Made by a program: the position numbers and the translations under genes. Shown piece by piece: positions 7,166 through 14,163 of a stretch of DNA of 14,163 bases. The DNA comes from Propionibacteriaceae bacterium (lineage in GTDB: Bacteria > Actinomycetota > Actinomycetes > Propionibacteriales > Propionibacteriaceae): contig JAITSW010000070.1 of assembly GCA_031287505.1 (NCBI GenBank), forward strand, positions 1-14,163, given 5' to 3'. The notes beneath the pieces are model-generated. The model made no database searches. It was given only the letters and a program-made list of their open reading frames with translations, and had not been told where the DNA came from. Position 1 is the stretch's first letter. Each line of letters opens with the position of its first letter.

Positions 7166-8188
7166 ATGCCTATAGCAAGCCCCGAAAAGTATGCTGAAAT
7201 GATTGATGCCGCGAAAGCCGGCAAATACGCATATCCCGCTATCAATATTACTTCTTCCCAAACGCTGAACGCTGCTTTGGCCGGGTTCGCCGAGGCGGGC
7301 TCTGACGGCATTATCCAGGTCAGCACCGGTGGCGCGGAATATGCTTCCGGCCCGACGGTCAAAAACAAGGTAACCGGCGCGGTTGCCCTGGCTGAGTACG
7401 CCCACGTTGTCGCAAAGAATTACCCGGTCAACATCGTCGTCCACACCGACCATTGCCCCAAAGACAAGCTGGACAGCTTCGTTCGCCCGCTCATCGCCAT
7501 CTCGCAAGAGCGCGTCGACCGCGGTCTAGAGCCGCTCTTCCAGTCGCATATGTGGGATGGCTCAGCCATCGCCATGGAGGAAAACCTCCAGATTGCCGAC
7601 GAACTCCTCGCGCTGACGTCCAAGGCCCGCCAAATCCTTGAAATCGAAGTTGGCGTTGTCGGCGGCGAAGAAGACGGCGTCAAGGCTGAAATCAACGACA
7701 AGCTTTACACCACGGTGCCCGACGGCCTCCGCACGGTCGAAATTCTCGGCTTGGGCGAGAAGGGCCGCTACATCACGGCACTCACCTTCGGCAACGTCCA
7801 CGGTGTTTACAAGCCGGGCGCGGTCAAGCTTCGTCCGGCCGTCTTGAAGGAAATTCAGGACGCGGTGGGTGCCAAATATGGCAAAGACAAGCCTTTCGAC
7901 CTGGTTTTCCACGGCGGCTCTGGCTCCACGCCTGAAGAGATCTCCGATGCCGTTGATTTCGGCGTTATCAAGATGAATATCGACACCGATACCCAGTATG
8001 CCTTCTCCCGCCCGGTGGCTGACTTCTTCTTCCGCAATTACGACGGCGTCCTCAAGGTGGACGGCGAAGTTGGCAACAAGAAGCTCTACGATCCCCGCGC
8101 GTGGGGCAAGAATGCCGAAGCCGGCCTCTCCGCCCGCGTGATCGAGGCTGCGACGCAGCTGCGCAGCGCCGGTATGGCAATCGGCTGA
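7166..8188 (+). CDS. fba: Class II (zinc-dependent) fructose-bisphosphate aldolase
   Basis: This 340-residue cytosolic enzyme reversibly cleaves fructose 1,6-bisphosphate to glyceraldehyde 3-phosphate and dihydroxyacetone phosphate in glycolysis and gluconeogenesis. The class II signature VVHTDHCP is present, with D95 as the catalytic acid and H96 as a zinc ligand. Further ligand and active-site segments are LEIEVGVVGGEEDGV (158-172), GNVHGVYKPG with H212, VFHGGSGS with H249, and KMNIDTDTQYA (269-279), which binds substrate phosphate. Length fits the actinobacterial/E. coli subclass. The ATG at 7166 follows GAAAGG with a 5-base gap. The gene stands alone: 169 bp of spacer lies upstream and a strong terminator downstream. 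Codon use is richer in C-ending codons than in neighbouring genes, as expected for a highly expressed enzyme. Confidence 0.97.
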   Translation: MPIASPEKYAEMIDAAKAGKYAYPAINITSSQTLNAALAGFAEAGSDGIIQVSTGGAEYASGPTVKNKVTGAVALAEYAHVVAKNYPVNIVVHTDHCPKDKLDSFVRPLIAISQERVDRGLEPLFQSHMWDGSAIAMEENLQIADELLALTSKARQILEIEVGVVGGEEDGVKAEINDKLYTTVPDGLRTVEILGLGEKGRYITALTFGNVHGVYKPGAVKLRPAVLKEIQDAVGAKYGKDKPFDLVFHGGSGSTPEEISDAVDFGVIKMNIDTDTQYAFSRPVADFFFRNYDGVLKVDGEVGNKKLYDPRAWGKNAEAGLSARVIEAATQLRSAGMAIG

Positions 8189-8200
8189 TTTCTCGAAAAC

Positions 8201-8236
8201 AAAAGTGGAAGGCCCCGGCCCGGGCCTTCCACTTTT
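8201..8236. terminator. Perfect 15-bp-stem intrinsic terminator after fba
   Basis: AAAAGTGGAAGGCCC (8201-8215) is the exact reverse complement of GGGCCTTCCACTTTT (8222-8236), with a 6-base loop. It begins 12 bp after the fba stop. The flanking A-run and T-run are part of the stem, so it could stop transcription from either side. Confidence 0.9.
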
Positions 8237-8284
8237 CAGTATCCGCGGCTTTCGGAGGTGGTGGAAAATGATCAACTCGTCCGC

Positions 8285-8293
8285 TGGTAAAAT
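8285..8293 (+). promoter_or_regulatory. Extended -10 promoter of the purine cluster
   Basis: TGG-TAAAAT is a good extended -10 box. Transcription would start near 8300, leaving a leader of about 53 nt before purA that carries a strong AAGGAGG ribosome site (8341-8347). No purine-riboswitch aptamer is recognisable in that short leader. Confidence 0.55.
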
Positions 8294-8295
8294 AG

Positions 8296-9639
<1,344 letters not shown>

Positions 9640-9653
9640 CCCAAAGACCGCAA

Positions 9654-9663
9654 TTAGCGCTAA
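9654..9663. repeat. 10-bp perfect palindrome between purA and purD
   Basis: TTAGCGCTAA is fully palindromic, 14 bp after the purA stop and 22 bp before the purD start. It may be chance or a small binding site. Confidence 0.3.
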
Positions 9664-9685
9664 CCGACAAGAACAGGAGAAAGAG

Positions 9686-10933
9686 ATGGCGTTGGATTCA
9701 GTCCTGGTAGTGGGAGGTGGCGGGCGCGAGCATGCCTTGGCTTGGGCGCTGCGCAAAGACCCCTCAGTTGGGCAGGTGCATATTGCCCCGGGCAACCCGG
9801 GGACGGCGGCTGTGGGAACCAATCATCTGGTAAACGCCGTTGACGGCGCGGCTGTGGCAGCGCTGGCGCAAGAACTCAAGGCCGATCTGGTCGTCGTCGG
9901 CCCAGAAGCTCCGCTAGTCGCAGGCGTTTGCGACGCAGTTCGGGCGGTCGGAATACCGGTCTTCGGCCCCGATGCCGCCGCCGCCCGTCTTGAGGGCAGC
10001 AAAGCTTTTGCCAAAGAGGTCATGAAGGCCGCGAACGTCCCCACCGCGGCCTCGCGCTATTGCACCACCGCAGCTCAGGCCGCGGCGGCCCTCAAAGAGT
10101 TCGGCGCTCCCTACGTTGTAAAGAACGACGGGCTAGCCGCTGGCAAGGGAGTAGTTGTCACCAACGATTACGACGCCGCGCTTCGGCACGCCGGGGATTG
10201 CGGCGAAGTCGTCATCGAAGAATATCTCGACGGCCCCGAGGTGAGCCTTTTCGCACTCTCCGACGGCACCAACGTCCTACCCTTTGATCCAGCCCAGGAT
10301 TTCAAGCGGGTCGGCGATGGCGACACCGGCCCCAACACCGGCGGCATGGGTGCTTACACGCCGCTGCCCTGGGCTCCAGGTGACTTGGTCGAAGAGGTTG
10401 TGCGCACAGTCATCCAGCCCACAGTTGATGAGCTTCGGCGTCGCGGAACACCGTTCACCGGGTTGGTCTATGCGGGGCTGGCACTCACCTCTAAAGGCTT
10501 GCGGGTGGTCGAGTTCAATGCCCGTTTCGGCGACCCCGAAACGCAGCCGCTGCTCTGTCGCCTCAAGACTCCGTTGGGCCAAGTGCTTTATGCGGCTGCC
10601 ACCGGAAAGCTTGCCGACGAGCCACCTCTGGTTTGGGGTGCCGGCGCCACCTGCGCCGTAGTGGTCGCCGCCGAAGGCTATCCCGGCACGCCGCGTTCTG
10701 GCGATGTCATCACCGGCGGCTATGCCGATCACATTTTCCATGCCGGGACGTCGTTGAACGCGGCTGGCGAGCTGATCGCGACGGGTGGCCGGGTCTTGGC
10801 GGTTGTCGGCTCTGGCGAGACCCTCGCCAAGGCTCGCGCCGACGCCTACCAAAAGGTTGCCGGGGTGCATTTTGACGGTGCCTTCTGCCGAAACGACATT
10901 GCCCTTAAAGCCGCAAACGGCGAGATCGCATGA
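9686..10933 (+). CDS. purD: Phosphoribosylamine-glycine ligase (GAR synthetase)
   Basis: This 415-residue ATP-grasp ligase condenses 5-phosphoribosylamine with glycine, the second step of de novo IMP synthesis. The N-terminal domain has [13 protein letters not shown] (8-20) and [22 protein letters not shown] and the ATP-grasp core [17 protein letters not shown] and [16 protein letters not shown] follow. [11 protein letters not shown] and [15 protein letters not shown] bind substrate, and RFGDPETQ holds the metal-binding residues. The C-terminal domain ends with [17 protein letters not shown]. Length is typical. The ATG at 9686 follows AGGAGA with a 5-base gap. The stop codon TGA is itself the first three bases of the TGACAGGG sequence that recurs in the hairpin element downstream. 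Confidence 0.96.
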   Translation: MALDSVLVVGGGGREHALAWALRKDPSVGQVHIAPGNPGTAAVGTNHLVNAVDGAAVAALAQELKADLVVVGPEAPLVAGVCDAVRAVGIPVFGPDAAAARLEGSKAFAKEVMKAANVPTAASRYCTTAAQAAAALKEFGAPYVVKNDGLAAGKGVVVTNDYDAALRHAGDCGEVVIEEYLDGPEVSLFALSDGTNVLPFDPAQDFKRVGDGDTGPNTGGMGAYTPLPWAPGDLVEEVVRTVIQPTVDELRRRGTPFTGLVYAGLALTSKGLRVVEFNARFGDPETQPLLCRLKTPLGQVLYAAATGKLADEPPLVWGAGATCAVVVAAEGYPGTPRSGDVITGGYADHIFHAGTSLNAAGELIATGGRVLAVVGSGETLAKARADAYQKVAGVHFDGAFCRNDIALKAANGEIA

Positions 10934-10950
10934 CAGGGCGCGTGACAGGG
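10931..10950. repeat. Direct repeat of TGACAGGG across the purD stop
   Basis: TGACAGGG occurs at 10931-10938, where TGA is the purD stop codon, and again at 10943-10950, the start of the REP-like hairpin. The 12-bp period suggests a partial copy of the element or the site where it inserted. Confidence 0.6.
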
Positions 10951-11034
10951 GGACGTGTAACTTGTCACATTCCAACGCGTTGCAGATTGCAAAACAACTG
11001 GAAAACGTGGCAGGTTATACGTCCCCCTGTCACG
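10941..11034. repeat. 94-bp hairpin of two inverted REP-like units between purD and purB
   Basis: Bases 10941-10956 are the exact reverse complement of 11019-11034 (16 bp). Pairing continues from 10957-10968 to 11007-11018 with three G-T pairs, giving a 28-bp unbroken stem. A mismatch, TT/AA, a bulge and CCA/TGG then lead to an irregular loop containing the palindrome CAACGCGTTG (10973-10982). Each half is itself built as GTGACAGGGGGACGT, a short spacer, then TGTCAC or TGCCAC. This GTGACAGGGGGACG...TGTCAC layout resembles repetitive extragenic palindromes seen in many bacterial genomes and often tied to RAYT-type (REP-associated tyrosine) transposases. That link is from memory and no transposase is in the window. 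Structurally it is a paired-REP (BIME) or a MITE-like element. In the purD-purB transcript it would form a very stable hairpin. Confidence 0.8.
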
Positions 11035-11043
11035 AGCGGCAAA

Positions 11044-11056
11044 TAAGGTATACACA
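11044..11056 (+). promoter_or_regulatory. Candidate -10 or ribosome site directly before purB
   Basis: TAAGGT (11044-11049) lies six bases before the purB ATG, the same spacing as the leaderless genes. The AAGG within it would also serve as a weak Shine-Dalgarno at a 7-base gap. Sequence cannot tell the two readings apart. Confidence 0.3.
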
Positions 11057-12489
11057 TGAATTCTGTCCCCAACGTCCTAGCAAATCGCTATGCGTCCCCG
11101 GCAATGCGCGATGTTTGGTCGCCGGAAAGCAAAATCAAGGCCGAACGCCGCCTGTGGTTGACGGTGCTGGCCGCGCAGCGCGATCTCGGCGTGGATTTCG
11201 GCGGCGATGACCCAAACCAGGTGCTTGCCGATTATGAAGCCGTGCTCGAGGACGTCGACCTGGATTCGATTAATGCCCGTGAACGTGTCACGCGTCACGA
11301 TGTGAAGGCGCGTATCGAGGAGTTCAACGCCTTGGCTGGTCGCGAACACATCCACAAGGGCATGACGAGCCGCGATCTCACCGAGAACATCGAACAAGTC
11401 CAGATTCTCAGTTCCCTCAAATTGGTGCGGATGCGTATCATCACCATGCTGGTGGGTATCTCGCGTTTGGCCGTCCAATATCGCGATCAGGCTTTGACCG
11501 GACGTAGCCACAACGTTCCAGCGCAGATCACCACGCTCGGCAAGCGTTTTGCCAGTGCTGCCGACGAATTGCTCATTGCCTACCGGCGGGTGGATGAATT
11601 GATTGCCCGCTATCCGGCGCGAGGTGTCAAAGGCCCGGTTGGTACCGCCCAAGACATGCTTGACCTCCTCGGTGGCGATACCGCAAAACTAGCCGAGCTA
11701 GAGCAACGGGTGATCCTCTCGCTCGGCTTCGCCCAGGTGCTGACTTCAACTGGCCAGGTCTACCCGCGCTCTCTCGATTACGATGTGTTGTCGGCTTTGG
11801 TTGAAGTTGCCGCTGTGCCTTCCTCCTTGGCGACTACGATCCGCCTGATGGCAGGCCAAGAGTTGGTCACCGAGGGTTTCGCGAAAGGCCAGGTCGGCTC
11901 GTCCGCCATGCCCCACAAGATGAACGCCCGCTCCTGCGAGCGCGTCACCGGCCTTGCGGTCATCCTGCGCGGCTATGCCGTGATGGGCAGCCAGCTTGCC
12001 GGCAACCAGTGGAACGAAGGCGATGTCTCCTGCTCGGTCGTGCGCCGAGTGGCGCTACCCGACGCTTTTTTTGCCCTAGACGGCCTTTTCGAGACCTTCC
12101 TGACTGTGCTTGGCGAGTTTGGCGCCTTCCCGGCGGTGATCGAGGCTGAGCTGGCGCGTTACCTCCCCTTCCTCACCACGACTAAGGTGCTGATGGCGGC
12201 GGTGCAGGCCGGCGTTGGCCGCGAGGCAGCACACGAAGCTATCAAGCGTCAAGCGGTTGCCGTCGCGTTGGAGCTTCGCGAAGGCGCCGCCGAGAATGAC
12301 CTTTTCGAGCGCCTCGCGGCAGATCCAACTCTTGGCCTTTCGCTGGCCCAGATCCAAAATTCTGCCGCTGACCCCCTGGAGCTCAGCGGCAACGCCCGCG
12401 ATCAGGTGGATGCCATCGCTGCTCAAGTGGACGCCCTAGCTGTTGCCAATCCGCATGCCGCCGCCTATCACCCCGGCGCGGTTCTTTAG
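11056..12489 (+). CDS. purB: Adenylosuccinate lyase
   Basis: This 477-residue member of the fumarase/aspartase superfamily acts twice in purine synthesis. It removes fumarate from SAICAR to give AICAR, and from adenylosuccinate to give AMP. The characteristic loop GSSAMPHKMN (281-290) carries the catalytic serine. GMTSRDLTENIEQ (102-114) and TGRSHNVPAQITTLGKRF (148-165), with H152, are the other two conserved regions that build each active site in the tetramer. The sequence KMNARSCERV rather than KRNP, and the length, fit the actinobacterial type of PurB. The ATG at 11056 is 22 bp after the REP-like hairpin, with only a weak AAGG upstream. It is followed by purC after 42 bp. Confidence 0.96.
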   Translation: MNSVPNVLANRYASPAMRDVWSPESKIKAERRLWLTVLAAQRDLGVDFGGDDPNQVLADYEAVLEDVDLDSINARERVTRHDVKARIEEFNALAGREHIHKGMTSRDLTENIEQVQILSSLKLVRMRIITMLVGISRLAVQYRDQALTGRSHNVPAQITTLGKRFASAADELLIAYRRVDELIARYPARGVKGPVGTAQDMLDLLGGDTAKLAELEQRVILSLGFAQVLTSTGQVYPRSLDYDVLSALVEVAAVPSSLATTIRLMAGQELVTEGFAKGQVGSSAMPHKMNARSCERVTGLAVILRGYAVMGSQLAGNQWNEGDVSCSVVRRVALPDAFFALDGLFETFLTVLGEFGAFPAVIEAELARYLPFLTTTKVLMAAVQAGVGREAAHEAIKRQAVAVALELREGAAENDLFERLAADPTLGLSLAQIQNSAADPLELSGNARDQVDAIAAQVDALAVANPHAAAYHPGAVL

Positions 12490-12531
12490 CCCCGCGCTAA
12501 GCTGGTCGTTTCAAACGGCAGAAGGAATAAC

Positions 12532-13386
12532 ATGACTGATTTACCTCTGATCCACACCGGGAAAGTCCGCAAGCTCTATCGCTATGCCCCCGGGCAAATC
12601 TTAATGGTCGCCACCGATCAGATTTCGGCTTTTGATTTTGTTTTGGACAGCGAAATCCCCGACAAGGGAAAGGTTCTCACCCAGCTTTCTTTGTGGTGGT
12701 TTGAGCAACTCAAAGACGTCACCGAAAACCACGTGCTCTCGTTAGGCGTCCCAGAAGAATTTGCCGGACGGGGAATTATCGTCGAAGAACTCGAGATGGT
12801 GCCGATTGAGGCTATTGTGCGGGGATATCTCACTGGTTCCGGGCTGATCGAATATCGTCAATCATCTACTGTGTGCGGTATCAAGTTACCCGCCGGCCTT
12901 GAAGACGGCTCCCGGTTGCCCGAGCCGATTTTCACCCCGTCCACCAAGGCAGATATCGGCGACCACGATGAAAACATCGACTATGCCTCTGCGGTGCGTC
13001 TGGTCGGCGAAGGAATTGCCGCCAAAGTGCGAGACGTGTCGTTGGCCATTTACACCAGGGCGGAAGAGATCGCCCGGGAACGTGGAATTATCTTAGCTGA
13101 CACGAAATTTGAGTTCGGCGTCCGCGAAGATGGGGCACTGGTGTTAGCCGATGAAGTGCTCACCCCGGATTCTTCGCGTTTTTGGGAGGCGTCCACTTGG
13201 AAGCCCGGTGGCTCGCAACCCAGCTTCGACAAGCAATACGTGCGTGATTGGCTCACAAAGGATTCCGGCTGGGACAGGGCAAGTGGCGCCAAGCCGCCCG
13301 CGTTGCCCGAAGAAGTGATTGCCGCCACGCGGGGGCGCTACCTTGATGCCTACCGGCGCCTGAGCGGCAAAGGGCTGATCAGCTAG
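12532..13386 (+). CDS. purC: Phosphoribosylaminoimidazole-succinocarboxamide synthase (SAICAR synthetase)
   Basis: This 284-residue ATP-dependent ligase joins CAIR and aspartate to give SAICAR, the substrate of PurB, which is encoded just upstream. The N-terminal nucleotide-binding segment GKVRKLYRYAPGQ (10-22) and VATDQISAFDFV are followed by the two family signatures, VPIEAIVRGYLTGSG (about 89-103) and LADTKFEFGV (about 186-195). PEPIFTPSTKA and GDHDENI lie between and contact substrate. The size fits the long single-domain type found in actinobacteria and yeast rather than the ~240-residue E. coli type. The ATG has GAAGGA 5 bases upstream. It is the last gene of the cluster; inverted repeats begin at its stop codon. 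Confidence 0.96.
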   Translation: MTDLPLIHTGKVRKLYRYAPGQILMVATDQISAFDFVLDSEIPDKGKVLTQLSLWWFEQLKDVTENHVLSLGVPEEFAGRGIIVEELEMVPIEAIVRGYLTGSGLIEYRQSSTVCGIKLPAGLEDGSRLPEPIFTPSTKADIGDHDENIDYASAVRLVGEGIAAKVRDVSLAIYTRAEEIARERGIILADTKFEFGVREDGALVLADEVLTPDSSRFWEASTWKPGGSQPSFDKQYVRDWLTKDSGWDRASGAKPPALPEEVIAATRGRYLDAYRRLSGKGLIS

Positions 13387-13440
13387 CCTAAGTCCCCGGG
13401 GTAAAACCTCGCGGGGCGGCCGAGCCCGTTTCGGCTAGCT
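13381..13440 (+). terminator. Nested inverted repeats at the end of purC
   Basis: AGCTAGCC (13381-13388, which includes the purC stop codon) pairs with GGCTAGCT (13433-13440). Inside are CCCCG (13394-13398) with CGGGG (13412-13416) and CCGA/TCGG near 13420-13434. There is no U-tract. The position and symmetry fit the end of the pur transcript. Confidence 0.5.
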
Positions 13441-13496
13441 GGAGGGTAGTCATCCGCACTGCGCGACGGTGTGGAAATGGCTATTCTTCGAAAACT

Positions 13497-13525
13497 TTGG
13501 CAAGGCCGAAGTTATTAGGTAATCT
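13497..13525 (+). promoter_or_regulatory. sigma70-type promoter of the DUF3073 gene
   Basis: TTGGCA (13497-13502) and TAATCT (13520-13525) are separated by exactly 17 bp. The expected transcription start near 13532 gives a leader of about 64 nt. It is the only clear two-box promoter in the window. Confidence 0.6.
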
Positions 13526-13595
13526 TGGGCTCACGAATAAACAGTAATAAAGCGGCTCGACCGCGCGATACACACCGAGGGGGCTGACCCGACCT

Positions 13596-13787
13596 ATGGG
13601 GCGCGGCCGTGCGAAGGCGAAGCAGACGAAAGTCGCTCGTGATTTGAAGTACCGTAATTTTGATACCGATTTCGCGTCGTTGGAACGCGAATTGCGAGGG
13701 GATAGCGAGCCTGAGGAGATAGTCGAAATACCCGACCCTTACGCCGATCTTGCCCAACGTTACGAGGTTGTGCCCGAAGACGAATAA
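13596..13787 (+). CDS. DUF3073 family small protein
   Basis: This is a 63-residue protein matching the actinobacterial DUF3073 family, whose function is unknown. The N-terminus MGRGRAKAKQTKVARDLKY is strongly basic and is the family's hallmark. The C-terminal half is acidic (EPEEIVEIPDPYADLAQRYEVVPEDE) and includes the conserved DPYAD. The strong charge split and lack of hydrophobic core suggest a partly disordered nucleic-acid- or ribosome-associated protein, which is an inference. The ATG at 13596 has AGGGGG 12 bases upstream, a longer gap than usual. It has its own promoter, so it is probably expressed apart from the purine genes. Confidence 0.88.
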   Translation: MGRGRAKAKQTKVARDLKYRNFDTDFASLERELRGDSEPEEIVEIPDPYADLAQRYEVVPEDE

Positions 13788-13928
13788 TTTCCGGTCTTGG
13801 CTTTTCAGGTTTTCGGCAACTCGGAGATTTCCCTTGTCATTGTCGCTTTGCCGGTTTTCCCTGTTCGGCTATGTAGCGTAAGTGTTTTGGCATTCGTCGG
13901 TAATGCGTGCGTTCAATTTGCAGTAGCC

Positions 13929-13944
13929 TGATATTGTTTCTCTA
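13929..13944 (+). promoter_or_regulatory. Extended -10 box before the sigma factor leader
   Basis: TGA-TATTGT (13929-13937) is an extended -10 box. Six bases later is an ATG at 13944, where transcription would be expected to start. The -35 region is weak. Confidence 0.4.
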
Positions 13945-13958
13945 TGTCAGAGCCTTAG
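13944..13958 (+). other. Possible four-codon leaderless leader ORF
   Basis: ATG TCA GAG CCT TAG encodes MSEP and stops. Its ATG sits exactly at the predicted transcription start, in the geometry used by other genes in this window. It ends 44 bp before the proposed sigma factor start and is in a different frame. Whether it is translated is unknown. Confidence 0.3.
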
Positions 13959-14002
13959 AAAAGCTTTGGCGATGGGGGTGTGCAGGCTATTTTGGAAGAA
14001 CC

Positions 14003-14163
14003 TTGACTGATATCGAGATCGTTGCTCTAGCTGGGCAAGCAATCCAAGGTGATGCTGATGCCTTTGATGAGCTTTGCCGTCGCAAGACTCGCAGCGTCCT
14101 CTTTAACGCCTATGCGGTTCTCGGCTCAATGGATGAGGCCGAAGAGGTGGCTCAAGAGTCCTT
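14003..14163 (+). CDS. ECF-type RNA polymerase sigma factor, 5' part only
   Basis: An open frame runs off the right edge of the window; 53 codons are visible. The translation from TTG 14003 begins MTDIEIVALAGQAIQGDADAFDELCRR and continues to GSMDEAEEVAQESL. This is the region 2 pattern of extracytoplasmic-function sigma factors, which direct core RNA polymerase to stress-response promoters: A..GD..AFDEL followed by ...AEEVAQE. The start is uncertain. TTG is the only start-like codon at the place where family members begin, but the GGAAGA upstream is just 3 bases away. The frame is open further upstream without an ATG or GTG in frame nearby. Any anti-sigma factor would lie beyond the window. 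Confidence 0.75.
   Translation, partial: MTDIEIVALAGQAIQGDADAFDELCRRKTRSVLFNAYAVLGSMDEAEEVAQES

Noticed and set aside
10277..10975. Minus-strand open frame over the end of purD and into the hairpin
   Set aside because: It is antisense to conserved purD motifs and starts inside the REP-like element; judged a shadow.
13515..13757. Minus-strand frame antisense to the DUF3073 gene
   Set aside because: DUF3073 on the plus strand matches its family over the full length. The opposite frame is low-complexity and has no ribosome site that stands out.

Overview
The window looks like chromosomal DNA of a moderately GC-rich actinobacterium (Actinomycetota). The evidence is a DUF3073 protein, the short actinobacterial type of Hsp90 next to a giant TPR protein, a class II fructose-bisphosphate aldolase followed by purA, GTG starts, and several promoters whose -10 box sits right at the start codon, as expected for leaderless mRNAs. 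A genus cannot be named from the sequence. No tRNA, rRNA, CRISPR array, insertion sequence or phage gene is visible.

Left part (1-5535): a DedA-family membrane protein on the minus strand is divergent from an Hsp90-family chaperone on the plus strand. The chaperone gene runs convergently into a 942-residue TPR protein. A nested inverted repeat that includes both stop codons separates these two.

Middle part (5536-8250): after a 243-bp divergent spacer with short tandem repeats come a SpoU/TrmH RNA methyltransferase, a small two-helix membrane protein of unknown function, and fba. A perfect 15-bp-stem terminator hairpin follows fba.

Right part (8251-13440): a purine cluster purA-purD-purB-purC, all on the plus strand. 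PurD and PurC are early and middle steps of IMP synthesis. PurB acts both in IMP synthesis and in the IMP-to-AMP branch. PurA starts that branch. The purD-purB gap holds a striking 94-bp hairpin made of two inverted REP-like units, starting 7 bp after the purD stop.

Right end (13441-14163): a DUF3073 gene with a good sigma70-type promoter, then the 5' end of an ECF-type sigma factor gene cut by the window edge. Its leader appears to start with a four-codon leaderless ORF.

Most genes are ordinary housekeeping genes. The most notable items are the Hsp90/TPR pair, the recurring -10-to-start geometry, the paired-REP hairpin between purD and purB, and the tiny leader ORF before the sigma factor.
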